57,500 nt of DNA from Mesostigma viride (lineage: Eukaryota > Streptophyta > Mesostigmatophyceae > Mesostigmatales > Mesostigmataceae): assembly GCA_009746045.1 (NCBI GenBank), contig RPFO01001162.1, positions 986,478 through 1,043,977 of the forward strand. The letters run 5' to 3'. Below the pieces are notes generated by a model. The model did not search any database. It had not been told where the DNA came from and was given only the letters and a program-made list of their open reading frames with translations. The stretch's first letter is position 1; the number at the start of each line of letters is the position of its first letter. The position numbers were made by a program, and so were the translations under genes. Of this stretch, positions 46,773-57,356 are shown piece after piece.

Positions 46773-46972
46773 GTTTCCGGCCCCACCGTCTAGGTCATCT
46801 AGTCGCTCCACACGTAAGCCAGCCATAATTTCAATGCACAAGGATACACATTTCCATCACCATTCATCTTCATCATCCTGAACGACTCGAAAACGCGGAA
46901 AAGATAACGGCAGGCTCGAGCTACCATGGTCCGGATTCTCCCGATTTCTGGCCTGCGCTGGTTGTCTCTTTG
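46773..46972. mobile_element. 200-bp short interspersed element with 12-bp target duplication
   Basis: Inserted into B0 and flanked by perfect ATATATACCAGT at 46761-46772 and 46973-46984. The empty target is seen in BL near 7048-7060. It has no coding capacity. Its right end contains (inverted) the 'ggagacaaccagcgcaggcc' block also present near 3800 and 11741, so it is a dispersed family. The left end, GGCCCCACCGTCTAG (46780-46794), resembles the 5' end of eukaryotic tRNA-Glu-like sequences, hinting at a SINE; this is weak. Confidence 0.8.
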
Positions 46973-47091
46973 ATATATACCAGTAGTGTAGATTAGTAAG
47001 GCTTAGCCTAGCATGTGGCCCACGCGCATGTGCGCCCATAATGGCCCCCATGGATGATGCCTTCAACATTTAGCCATGCTTTGTCTATAAT

Positions 47092-49139
47092 CGAAAATGG
47101 CTGACGGCGGTATGGCTGACGGCGGAGTTCAGATCTTTTGCATCTGAGCCCCAAATTCGGTCAGACCACTCGCATTCGATGCGCTTTTTTGAGACGCACC
47201 CGCCAGTATAATCGGTTACGGCTGAAACGCAGTATTGCGGAAGTTATCACGTGACAGGCAGCTATGACGACCTCTAAAGCAAAACGGGGTTTGGAAAAGG
47301 AGCTTACCGGCTCCCAGCCCAACCCGCTCGCCATCGTTCTTGCCCAGCCGCCTGGGCTCGCCAACCCACCGCCAGCAGCCCCATCGCCCAGCGCCTCGCC
47401 TGAGCCCAAGAAACCCTGCCACGCTCGCAACTGGAGCAAGTTCCTCCCCGGCGACCGACGATTCGCCTGGACCGTGTGGCAAGAATTGTCGCCGCAGGAA
47501 TGCATTGAGGTTCTCCAGTTCCTCGAACAGGAGCGGAAGCTCTTCGTGCCCAAGGGGGGGCGGCTATCGACTACAATGGAGACATGTCCTGGCTCTATGC
47601 TTTGGACGAAGTACAACAACGCCTGATTATCTTGACCAGCCAATTCCAGAGCCACCTCTCCGACCTCACCCGCACGCTCCGCACCCCAGCCCCCGCACAG
47701 CCGGCAGCCCCATCGGCTTCCTCCCTCTGCAAGGATGACCTCCGCGCAGTGCTGGAGGAGCACGTGACCTGGCCGCTGGCCGAGCAGCTGACATCGCTGA
47801 ACACCACGCTCAACAAGGTCGAGGCCCGGGTCTCCAACGTGGAAACCAAGGTCGTCCACAAGCTCCAACCCCAGTTCACGGCTCTACACACCGCGGAGCA
47901 GGCTTCGGAAAAGCATGCTACACTTGTCTCTCGCCTTAACCAGGTGGAGGGAAAGTGTGGCGTGCTCCTGAAGAAGCTTGAGGCCATCACCGCCCACACC
48001 GAGGCCCTGGCCACACAGGTCCCCAAGATAGCGGAGCAGACGGCCACCATTGCATCCCAGCCACCCCGGCAGGATGCTGGCGACCTCCCGCCGCTCTCCT
48101 ACGCGGACCTGCTGCGGTCAGCGACCGCCTCCACCACCGACGCCATCGCCACAAAGCTCCAGGAGCTGGAGAACCACCGCCAGGCCCAGCAACGGGAGGT
48201 CACCGACCGCGCTCGCCGCGAGTGCCGAGTGGTGCTACGTCGCTTCCCCCAGAAGCCAGGTGAGACGTCAACCTCTCTTGCTGACGAGCTCAAGAACCAG
48301 CTTCTTACCCTCATGGGCCTGGTAGGTGAGGTAGCACTGAGCGGGTGCCACCGCCTTCCCCACTCACGGGACAAGGCGGCTCCCCCACCAGTCCTCCTCA
48401 CCTTCCCCTCCCCTGAGGATAAGCAGCGGTTCCTCTCTCGTCGCAAGCGGTTGCACGACCTCACCTGGACGCTGGATGACGACCTCACCCCCGCTCAGCA
48501 ACAGCAGCGACGCGACCTGTGGCCGGAATACCTCCGCCATAAGCAGGACCCCCAGAAGCCCAAGGTGTACTGGAGGGGCGGGGACCTGATGATCAACCAC
48601 AAGATGTGGACGCCCCCAGCGGGCTAGAATAGCAATAGCCCTAGATTGTAACCCTTGGCGTCACTGCCGCTAAGGCAGCCATGCCTAGACTGTTTGCCTA
48701 GCTGTGCCAACACACCTAGTCACGTGCCGCCAACGCACGGTCCACAACCAGCCATAGCCTAGTACAGCCATGCTACGCCCTGGCTATGTTTAGCCAAGCC
48801 ATGCCTATAATGGGACCCCCCCATGGATGTTGCATTAAGAATTTAGCCATGCTATGCCATGCAGAGAGATGCTCTCTGTCGAGAAGCCATGTCCTAGCTC
48901 TTGTATAGCCATGCTGATCTTCCTCCCTCACAGGCATGCTCCCCCCCCTTACCGGCGGGCATAGCGTGATAGACCATGAGGGTGCAGGTGCCCTGGTGCA
49001 CCTAGAGCAAGGGTAGCTTACATTCCCACCCTTGCATGAAGTAGCCTAGGATGTATTAAAAGCCATATGCCCCTTCTCAGGGATATGCGCTACATTGACT
49101 CCCAACGGAGCGATGTTGATAATTAATTAATTAATTAAT
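47092..49139 (+). mobile_element. Family B retroelement B1, apparently full length (2048 bp), nested in B0
   Basis: Flanked by a 10-bp duplication, TGTCTATAAT (47082-47091 and 49140-49149). It comprises a 5' leader of about 170 bp starting near 'atggctgacggcgg' (present twice), one ORF1-type gene (47264-48627), a 3' UTR of about 490 bp and a TTAATTAA tail. There is no reverse transcriptase, endonuclease or RNase H. The leader is shared with B2 ('gacggcgg', 'aattt(a/c)ggtc', 'gagacgcac' blocks), which supports both being full length. Confidence 0.88.
47264..48627 (+). pseudogene. ORF1-type RNA-binding protein of B1, one frameshift
   Basis: ORF1 proteins of LINEs bind element RNA and form the transposition particle. 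Codons run from ATG 47264 to a TAG after MWTPPAG at 48627, about 454 codons, broken by a single-base difference in a seven-G run near 47554-47560; downstream the frame is open for 347 codons from 47584. Features: Pro/Ala-rich N-terminus with SPSASPEPKK; a helical, probably coiled-coil middle (LTSLNTTLNKVEARVSNVET); an RRM-like core (RVVLRRFPQKPGE, GCHRLPHSRDK, PPPVLLTFPSPEDKQRFL); and a C-terminal block, LDDDLTPAQQQQRRDLW, then VYWRGGDLMINHK. This layout is that of L1-like ORF1p. It may be a sequencing error in the G-run rather than a true break. Confidence 0.82.
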
Positions 49140-49202
49140 TGTCTATAATGGGACTACCCCCATGGATGTTGCATTAAGAATTTAGCCATGCTATGCCATG
49201 CA

Positions 49203-51176
49203 TGAGGGTAGCCACGAGCCACGAGGTAGCCATGGCTGACGGCGGCGCTCATAACTTTCACGTTTGAGCACCGAATTTAGTCGTGAATATCACAATCGCT
49301 TCGTCTTTCTAAGACGCACATGCTGATATAATTTTCCGACGCTATTACGCAATATACGATGAGCAAACGCCCATCGACGCAACGCAGCCTGACGGCTGCG
49401 CTCGGCAATGAAAATACGTCCGCAGCTTCGGCTGCAGCTTCGCCCACCGGCCCAGAAGGCAGCGGCGCCACTAGCCAAGCTCTAGTGGTCGTCCAGCCCC
49501 CTGCTGCGCCCGCATCGCCAGCAGCGTCGCCCGAACCCAAGCGCAGTCGCCCTGACGGGCTGCTGGATGAGTACGACTTTGACGCCAGCCAGCCCGGCTA
49601 TTTTGACAAGCTTACACCCGATCGCATCCTGGGCAATGTGTTTTTCGGGACGCATGCCTCTCTTCTAGAACTGTGCAAGCAGCTTTTCCACCAAGGTCGC
49701 CTTGTCAATGCCCGCCTCCAGAGGCGAGATTTCGGCAGAGACGTCCTCCACGCCCGCCGCCCCCACCTCCAGCAATTCGCCCTCTTTTCCCTCCTTGGAC
49801 GCTCCATGGAGGAGCTTTGGCCCCCAAAGCCCCTCACCACCACCTTAACCGAATCCTCCATCCGCTCACTCCTCAAGGAGGCCCTCGAGCAGCACGTGGC
49901 CCCCATCGCTGCAGATGTGGCGGCCATGGGCAGCACGCTGGCTGCCGAGCTCCCCCTCCTCTCCACCATCCCCACCGCCACCGCCACCCTCCTCGCCTCC
50001 TCCACCGCCATCACCCCCACCTCCGACGCCATCACCGCCCAGCTCCGTGAAATCGACCAGCGTCTTAAGGACAACGCAATCGCCATCGAGGTCCTGCAGA
50101 ACACCGCCGGCCTCACCGCCCAGGCGGTGAAGGACATTGCCGCCAAGCCAGCCCCTGCTGGCCTGGCCGGCGATGCTCCTCCCATCACGACCTGGGCGGA
50201 CATGCTTAAGCAGCACACCACCTCCACCACCTCCGCCGTCGCAGCACAGCTCCAGAGGCAGACGCTTGACCTCCGCGAGGAGGCCGAGCTCGCCAAGCGC
50301 AGCCTTAACGTCATTGTCAAGAATCTCAAGATGGAGGAAGGTGAGAATTCCGAGAAGCTTGCGCGTGCTTTTGAGAGAGAAATCCTTGATCGCATGGGCC
50401 TTACTGGTGAGATCGAGCTGGCCGCCCACCGCCTTCCCCGCGCGCGGGGTAAGGCAGGGCCGCCCCCGCTCCTTCTCACCTTTAAGACCCCGGCGGACAA
50501 GATTTCTTTTCTCAGACGCCGCAAGCGGCTCGAGAAGACTCTCTTCACCCTTGATGACGACCTGACCCTGGCGCAGCAACAACGGCGACGGGAGCTATGG
50601 CCGGCCTACCTCCAGCTCCGGCAGACCAAGGCGGGGCAGCCGGTGTACTGGAAGGGGGCGGCCATCTACGTCGGCCACAAGCCCTGGCAGGCGACCCCCG
50701 CGGCCCCAGCGACTCCAGACGCCCCAGCTTAGGGGAATACAGCAGTAGTAGTGTAGAATAGATAGACCGTGGCCATGTACATGTACGCCTCCTAGAGGCC
50801 CTATTCCAGCTAAGCCACGCGCTTTATGTAATCATGTACATGTGTGCCTATGATGAGCCACACTCCAGACGATGCCTAGTTTTATTTAGTAATGCTGTGC
50901 CCATGCAGAGAGCTGCTCTCTGCTGAGATGCCACGCTCTAGTTTTTGTATAGCCATGATGATCTTCCCCCTCACAGGCATGCTCCCCCCTTACCCGGGCA
51001 TAGCGTGATAGACCATGAGGGTGCGGGTGCCCTGGTGCACCTAGAGCAGGGGTAGCTTACATTCCCACCCTTGCATGAAGTAGCCTAGAATGTATTAAAA
51101 GCCATATGCCCCTTCTCAGGGCTATGTGCTACATCTACTCCCAACGGAGTGATGTTGATAATTAATTAATTAATTA
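49203..51176 (+). mobile_element. Family B retroelement B2, full length (1974 bp), nested in B0
   Basis: Flanked by a 10-bp duplication, ATGCCATGCA (49193-49202 and 51177-51186). It has a leader of about 155 bp with 'atggctgacggcgg', an intact ORF1 (49359-50732), a 3' UTR of about 440 bp nearly identical to those of B1 and B0, and a TTAATTAA tail. No second ORF. The ORF1 differs strongly from that of B1 while the UTRs are close. Confidence 0.9.
49359..50732 (+). CDS. ORF1-type RNA-binding protein of retroelement B2 (457 aa, intact)
   Basis: Full open frame from ATG 49359 to TAG. Residues 1-60 are Ala/Ser/Pro-rich with SPAASPEPKRSR, a possible nuclear-localisation segment and the same position as SPEPKK in B1. 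Residues about 165-310 are helical with heptad-like spacing (AAQLQRQTLDLREEAELAKR). Residues about 313-400 form the RRM-like core: SLNVIVKNLKMEEGE, MGLTGEIELAAHRLP, PPPLLLTFKTPADKISFLRR. The C-terminal block has LDDDLTLAQQQRRRELWPAY and PVYWKGAAIYVGHKPW, corresponding to the C-terminal domain of L1-like ORF1 proteins. There are no zinc knuckles and no polymerase. Intactness and the near-identical UTRs of related copies suggest recent activity. It would need reverse transcriptase supplied from elsewhere. Confidence 0.88.
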   Translation: MSKRPSTQRSLTAALGNENTSAASAAASPTGPEGSGATSQALVVVQPPAAPASPAASPEPKRSRPDGLLDEYDFDASQPGYFDKLTPDRILGNVFFGTHASLLELCKQLFHQGRLVNARLQRRDFGRDVLHARRPHLQQFALFSLLGRSMEELWPPKPLTTTLTESSIRSLLKEALEQHVAPIAADVAAMGSTLAAELPLLSTIPTATATLLASSTAITPTSDAITAQLREIDQRLKDNAIAIEVLQNTAGLTAQAVKDIAAKPAPAGLAGDAPPITTWADMLKQHTTSTTSAVAAQLQRQTLDLREEAELAKRSLNVIVKNLKMEEGENSEKLARAFEREILDRMGLTGEIELAAHRLPRARGKAGPPPLLLTFKTPADKISFLRRRKRLEKTLFTLDDDLTLAQQQRRRELWPAYLQLRQTKAGQPVYWKGAAIYVGHKPWQATPAAPATPDAPA

Positions 51177-51468
51177 ATGCCATGCAGAGAGATGCTCTCT
51201 GTCGAGAAGCCATGTCCTAGCCCTTGTATAGCCATGATGATCTTCCTCCCTCACAGGCACTGATGCTCCCCCCTTACCCGGGCATAGCGTGATAGACCAT
51301 GAGGGTGCAGGTGCCCTGGTGCACCTAGAGCAGGGGTAGCTTACATTCCCACCCTTGCATGAAGTAGCCTAGAATGTATTAAAAGCCATATGCCCCTTCT
51401 CAGGGCTATGTGCTACATCTACTCCCAACGGAGTGATGTTGATAATTAATTAATTAATTAATGGAATG

Positions 51469-51786
51469 AAAGTCAGGTTAGATGCTGCTAGTCAATGAGC
51501 TGCAGCTGACACTAGTCCACAGGACATCTACGGTCCAGTTGTTAAATGTTAAGTGGAGGAGACTAAGGTCCACTTATAAATCAATAATGTCCACCACCCA
51601 TTCTCGAACGTTGTGCTAGACAACTTCCCTAATTTAAAGTGAAGCAGGAGATTTTCACAGTTTTGCACTTGCACCTGCACCTGCTGCCCAGTGCCCGCAG
51701 CTACTAGTAGCAACTTTCAGCCAAACCAGTTACTGCTCTATCAACAAGAGGCCAGTTGCTAAGGGTGCTTGAACCCCCCCCCCCCT
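51469..51786. other. Between the B0 tail and the aldehyde oxidase stop codon
   Basis: No gene. It presumably carries the 3' UTR of the minus-strand oxidase gene. A 13-C run lies at 51773-51785 next to the stop codon. Confidence 0.4.
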
Positions 51787-54700
51787 TCACTGAAGCATCT
51801 GGTCCCAGCTCAGTGCGCATGCCTGCTGCACTTTCTGGACCGTGGCAGGTGCACTGAGGGAGAATGCATGAGGGTCCTCGTGGCCTGCCTGCTTTCTGGC
51901 AGCTGACACCGCGGCTGACACCGCAGTCAGCGCAGACGCGGCCAGCAGGAGGGGTGGCTCTCCCACGGCTGAAAGCACAAGCATTGCACATTTAGGTGCA
52001 TCCCGTGGCAAGAACAAAAACACACAAGCACAAAGGGTGCATAAGCAAGTCAGGAAACCCAGGGATACCCCAAGGCAAGACAACACCCAGCCTCTGCACC
52101 AGTGCACCTACCAGCATGCAAACTTACAAAATGATTCGGATGAAAACGCTCTATTCTTGCGGCTATCGGCTCAATGACTTCGCCTCCCTTCCACCTCATC
52201 CCATTGTCTTGGCGACATATCCAAAGCCCACAGCACACCGCAAAAGCCCTTTCTCCGCCTCCCCCCAACGCAGAGGATAGGGGCATGGGAGAACCCAGGG
52301 AGATAAGATGGGGACGAAATAACTGGCAAGAAGAGGAAGATATGGGGCAGTGGGAAGAGGAGGAAGAGCAAGGATAGGGGGAGAGGGCGGCAGTGGGAGA
52401 GAGGAGGGAGAAGGAAGCAGCCGAGGCGTGGAGACCATCTTCCCTTTGTGCACACCTTTGGAGCTCATGACGCATTTCGAGAGCGGGTTCTGTTGCAGCA
52501 GGTCCACGTTCAGCACCTTGGGGACGCTGCCGGCACATGGCACCTTGTAGTCCCACGGCCCAACCGTCAGCACACGGCCATCCGCCGGGTCAATTACCAG
52601 CTCTTCCGTCAGGTAGCAGCCCAGGCCAAACACAAACGCGCCCTCGACCTGGCGATACACAATCCCATGGCATGGTGGGGAATGGGAGACGTCGCGGGGT
52701 GCCGGCAGGGGTGAGGGAAGAGGTAGCACGGCGCAGCATGGGCAGAGGGGACGGCAAAGTGGCAGCATAAGGCACAAACAAGGAACCGCCCCAGTTTTGT
52801 TGCCAAGCATTTCTAGGAATTCGGAAAAATGCACCAACATCAAACATGAGGAAGCCCCCCCCGCCAGAAAAAGGTCCAGCCCGCGGGATCCTAGAGTCGC
52901 AACCCGTGCATCCAGACCAGCCCCTCCCTTACCCCTGACGCTCCCTTTCTGTGCCTCCCGGGCCATAGGCGGGCACCCACCGCCATGCACCCACGGTCCG
53001 CGTTAGCAGCGAGCGGGTGGCTCCTTGTGGCAGTGCTTGCCTGTTTCCCATGGTAGGGCGCGCCCACCCGTTTGCATCGATGGAGCCGAGGCAGAGGCAG
53101 CCTGAGCCCGCCATGGCCAGGGATCCATGCGTGTGCGTGAGCGTGCCTATGCACCGGCAGCAAGGATCGCTATCTGTTACTCTGGTTGGTGCCCCACCTG
53201 CGCCCGCGGTGCCCATGATATGCATGCGCATGCACCCGCCCGTTTCTGGGCCCCCATATAGCCACGGTGCCATTCCTTGCGGCCCCACGCACCTGCCCCA
53301 CGTCAACGGCCGGGTTAAGGGACTTGCCCGTGTCGTACATGACATCAGCGCGTAGCACGGCGACCTCACCCGTGCACGCGTCCACCTCCACCTGTATTTG
53401 GAAGGGCGGGGGGGGAGAAAGGTGGGGGCGGGGGGAGAAAGTGTGGTCACAGCGATTGACGTGGTCATTGTTGGTGCACGGGGGCTGGTAGGCGATGACG
53501 CGTGCGCTCTGGGTCGATGCGTCGCTGCAACTTCAGGAGGCATCTGGGAGACGTAGAACAAAAACAACATATCTTCCTTTATTTCAAAAAAGGAGTCTAC
53601 ACTTGCCTGACACAGCGATCGTATAAACATGCTTGCGTGATAATGCTTGCATAGTAATCTTTGAGTGCGCTTGCATCCCATGGCTTGTGTATGCGTGCAT
53701 AACATGGCACCGGTTACATATGCTTTCATGGCGCGGATTGCATATGCTTGTCGGAGAAGGGGCGTTCCCTACTTCCTCGTCGTTAGAGCGCAGGACCTAC
53801 GCCTTGCCTCACCTCCCTCGCAGCATGGCCAGGCCTGAAGAAGTCACCACCAGGCCTCAACACCACCACGGACCAGACTGTGCCGCGCCCACCTCGGTGC
53901 ATGCCCACGCCTCAACACGCAGGACCTACGTTGGCTTTTGTTGCCGCGCTCACCTCGGTGCATGCCACGCCGTACGTGTGGTACTTTACGAGCGCTGCGC
54001 CGTCGTGCTTGCCGATCGCCTGCAACGAGACGCCCGCCATCAGCGCCTGCGCGTGATGGTCCCAGGGACCCACACCGGGCGGACGGGCAAACTTGGCATG
54101 CGAATAGGGCATGTGAGCGAGAATAGGGAATGCCGTTCAACCAACAGCAGACCTGGGGCGTGATGTGGTTGAGAAGGGCCGCAGAATGCAATAAAAGAAG
54201 CTCACAGGATATGTGTGGGTCTGGGTGGGCAGGGCGACCCAACACAAAGCGCATGACTAACACGGGACGCACACCCGACAATGTTCTGCAAGGGCAAACA
54301 AACACTCGGCTGGCCGCTTCTTTGCATGGCTGTCCGTTCGTTTAACAACAAGTGTAGAACCATGGTTTTGCGGGCCCCGCGGGCAATCCGAGCAAGCGGC
54401 TGCCGTCACGCATTGCTGCGACATCTCACACGTGTGCCCATCCCCGCGGGTAGAGAGCCGAGGAGCCCAAGAAGAGACCAAGCAGAGGCAACGAAGTGGC
54501 CAAGCAGAGGCAACGAAGTGGCCAAGAAGAGGCAACAAAGTGGCCAAGAAGAGGCGAAGAAGAGGCCAAAAAGAGCCAAGAGAATCCTTTCCCTGGGGAG
54601 TGTGCACCACAGCCGCAACCATGGTGCTCTGCTGGGACCCTGCTCGCGTGCTTGTGCTGGCAAGGGTCGTCCGCTCGGGACAGACTACCGGCACCATGCA

Positions 54701-57102
54701 GCTGGAAAACTCCCTTGGACACTTGCTTGCACAGTGGCTTGGACTCTCCCTTGAACGCTCCCTTGGAAAGTGGCTCGGACAGCGGCTTGCTGCTCCTGCA
54801 CCTTGCACATCCGCTTTTGCCGCAGCACACATGGCTGCACGCTGCTTCCACCTGACCGACGGGGGACATAATAACATGGCTGACACCACCAGAGGACACG
54901 GCTGCCAGCACCAACGACTTGTAGTCGCAGCGTTTCAGAAGAGAGACGATGCCGGGAAGAGACTAGAGCAGGGACAAGGGGAAGGACAAGCCGAAGGACA
55001 AGAGGAAGGACAAGGGGAAGGACAAGAGGAAGGACAAGGGGAAGGACAAGGGGAAGGACAAGAGGAAGGACAAGGGGAAGGACGAGAGGAAGGACAAGAG
55101 GAAGGACAAGGGGAAGGACAAGGGGAAGGACAAGAGGAAGGACAAGCGGAAGGACAAGGGGAAGGACAAGGGGAAGGACAAGAGGAAGGACAAGAGGAAG
55201 GGTAAGACGAAGGACAAGAGGAAGGACACGAGACTAGAGCAGGGACCGGGACAGGGACACGTGACAGCAGCAGGGACAAGAGGAAACGGTGCCCAAAGCA
55301 GCCGCGCGCGACTCACCGCGCCAATGAGCGCAGGCCAGACCACGATGTTGGGTGGCGCGCCCTCCTCCTTGGGCTTGCGCAGGCGCTGTGCGACCGGCGT
55401 CAGGCGCTCCACAAGCGAGGCGACCGCGATGAGGGCGGCCGCGCACGAGGCCTCGGACGAGGTGCTCCCACCGCTGGCCGATGACGGGGGCCAGCACATG
55501 GCAACACACAAGGGCAGCGGGGTGGTGGCGGGGGCCAGCACATGGCAACACACAAGGGCAGCGGGGTGGTGGCGGGGGCCAGCACATGGCAACACACAAG
55601 GGCAGCGGGATGGTGGCGGGGGCCAGCACATGGCAACACACAAGGGCAGCGGGGTGGTTGCGGGGGCCAGCACATGGCAACACACAAGGGCAGCGGGGTG
55701 GTTGCGGGGGCCAGCACATGGCAACACACAAGGGCAGCGGGGTGGTTGCGGGGGCCAGCACATGGCAACACACAAGGGCAGCGGGGTGGTGGCGGGGGCC
55801 AGCACATGGCAACACACAAGGGCAGCGGGGTGGTGGCGGGGGCCAGCACATGGCAACACACAAGGGCAGCGGGGTGGTGGCGGGGGTTAGCATGCACATG
55901 GGGGGCACAGAAGCACAGCATTCGTATCGTAGAATGATTGTGCCGTGGCGTAGCAAGTAGCAGTGGTGAAGTAGCGGGATGTTGGCGGGGGGCAGCAAGC
56001 ACATACGAGGCATAGAAGCTTAGTACCAGTACCATAGCAGGACCGCGGTGGGGGGTAGCAAGCACAGTAGAGAAGCATAGTGCCATAGCATGGTGGCGGC
56101 CTGGCGCACAGCAAGGGGCAACATAAGTGGCACAGAATGCATGTAAACAGCAATACGATGCAAACTTTGGATAGCAGTGCATTGACATAGCCATGCAACC
56201 TAAGTGGCATAGCATGCAGCGTGGTACCTATTAACGGCCAAGCAGTGCTGCCACCCACCACGTGGTACCTGTTAACGGCCAAGTAGTGCTGCCACCCACC
56301 ACGTGGTACCTGTGAACGGCCAAGTAGTGCTGCCACCCGCCATCCTACAGCGCAACCACGACACAGTTCGGGCGTCACGTGATCTTCTCCAACGTCGCAT
56401 TGTGAGCTCACCCATGTGCCGCGGCTGAGCCCGTGCAGTGCCTGGTATAGTGTAACAGACAGAGGGCCTTGTCTAGTGCAAGAGAGAGAGGGTCTTGTGA
56501 AGTGCAACAGAGAGAGGGCCTTGTCTCGTGCAACAGAGAGAGGGTCTTGTGAAGTGCAACAGAGAGAGGGTCTAGTCTTGTGCAACAGAGAGAGGGTCTT
56601 GTCTAGTGCAACAGAGAGAGGGCCTTGTCTAGTGCAACAGAGAGAGGGCTTGCCGTAGGGCTTTCTACCACTGCCCTAATGTGATGGTGGGTGGTTCCCC
56701 CTGGTAGCTGTGGTGAGGGGCAAGGGAAAGTAGTAGCCCCACACCTGGGTCACATGGGATGAATGCCGCCAATTCCAGGGGGGTGGCTGGAAGGCTTGTG
56801 TACCTTCCAGCCAAAACCCCGGTAAAGAAATCAAAGATGCTCCTGAACAACCCGGCCAAACCTACTGACCGTTGCATCGCCCCCAACATATGTTAAAACC
56901 TAGCAGCGGCCCATGGCCTCAGCGGCAGGATGGCGATGGACCCTAACACACAGGGGCCACCGGGGTCCATGCCTCGGTGCTCACCTGAAGCCTGCGTTTG
57001 CCAGCAGGTGCGAGTTGAAGTCTGCCACGGTGATCTTCTCGTGGGGAAGCGACGCGAGCGCCTGACGCTGCCGCTCCGCCGCACCCGCATCATTGACGCC
57101 GT
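51787..57102 (-). CDS. Aldehyde oxidase / xanthine dehydrogenase family molybdenum hydroxylase, last six exons (5' part beyond the window)
   Basis: Exons 57102-56985, 55473-55317, 54046-53954, 53391-53293, 52648-52456 and 51968-51787 join in phase (842 nt, about 280 residues) and give the second half of the molybdopterin-binding domain. Landmarks: HEKITVADFNSHLL and GGSTSSEASCAAA (the Arg of the preceding single-frame reading is really Ser, split by the intron); LVERLTPVAQRL; YHTYGVACTE; VEVDACTGEVAVLRADVMYD; GKSLNPAVDVGQ with VEGAFVFGLGCYLTEEL; and GEPPLLLA, holding the catalytic Glu. The GGSTSSEASC style is closer to aldehyde oxidases than to xanthine dehydrogenases, but with the FAD and Fe-S domains missing the substrate class stays open. 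The terminal sequence is SWDQMLQ, TGA at 51787. Four introns contain minisatellites. The next exon upstream lies right of 57500. Confidence 0.92.
54455..54570 (+). repeat. 21-bp minisatellite, oxidase intron
   Basis: About five degenerate copies of 'agaggcaacgaagtggccaa' within the intron between the 55317-55473 and 53954-54046 exons. Pyrimidine-rich on the sense strand. Confidence 0.8.
54965..55235 (+). repeat. 12-bp minisatellite (GGACAAGGGGAA / GGACAAGAGGAA), oxidase intron
   Basis: About 22 copies of a 12-bp unit with G/A variation at one position and rare variants. In one frame it reads EGQGEGQEEG, but it lies wholly within an intron. Sense strand is TTCCCCTTGTCC. Confidence 0.95.
55488..55885 (+). 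repeat. 44-bp minisatellite, nine copies, abutting an oxidase acceptor
   Basis: The unit contains 'ggggccagcacatggcaaca' and 'cacaagggcagcggggtggt', then a variable 'ggcg/tgcg'. Nine near-identical copies. The array ends only about 14 bp upstream of the 3' splice site of exon 55473-55317, so the copy nearest the exon contributes to the acceptor context. Confidence 0.96.
56221..56343 (+). repeat. 41-bp tandem repeat, three copies, oxidase intron
   Basis: The unit contains 'gtggtacctgttaacggcca' and 'agtagtgctgccacccacca'. Three copies, in the same intron as the 44-bp and 26-bp arrays. Confidence 0.9.
56455..56652 (+). repeat. 26-bp minisatellite, oxidase intron
   Basis: About eight copies of 'caacagagagagggtcttgt' plus a variable hexamer ('ctagtg', 'gaagtg' or 'ctcgtg'). 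Confidence 0.92.
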
Positions 57103-57356
57103 CTGCAATCAAAATGACCGGCATGGTGTGCGTTTGTGGGGGGCACACAATGGTGAGAAGCCATACGTGCGATGGAAACAACAAACATGACAAGGACGTT
57201 GGGGCCACAAACGGGACGACAGCGCCAGCAGCGAGTGGATGGTTGGATGCGATGCGTGTGCGAGATGTTGCGTGCGAGATGGCGAGGGTGCGGCGCGAAA
57301 GGGCAAAGCGCTAAGGACCCTGGAGGGGTGCGCACAACATCGGCATTAATTAATAT

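Larger units (their letters stand above)
46647..51460 (+). mobile_element. Family B retroelement B0, 5'-truncated, interrupted by three later insertions
   Basis: B0 survives in four pieces: 46647-46772 (ORF1 3' end and start of 3' UTR), 46985-47091, 49150-49202 and 51187-51460 (rest of the 3' UTR and TTAA tail). Read together they reproduce the order seen in intact copies. An 8-bp duplication, ATGGAATG, flanks the whole structure (46639-46646 and 51461-51468). The interruptions are a 200-bp element, B1 and B2, each with its own target-site duplication. B0 resembles BL and BR more than B1 in its ORF1 remnant. Confidence 0.88.

Noticed and set aside
55488-55885. CRISPR-like array
   Set aside because: Units are contiguous with no unique spacers, and the context is a eukaryotic intron.
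55400-56215. Repetitive CCHVLAPATTPLPLCVAMCW frames of up to 271 codons
   Set aside because: The 44-bp unit is not a multiple of 3 and is open in several frames on both strands; it is an intronic minisatellite.
56985-57102. P-type ATPase signature (DGVNDA)
   Set aside because: The string is DGVNDAG, not GDGVNDAPAL, and the exon joins in phase to the GGSTSSEASC exon of the oxidase. The match is coincidental.
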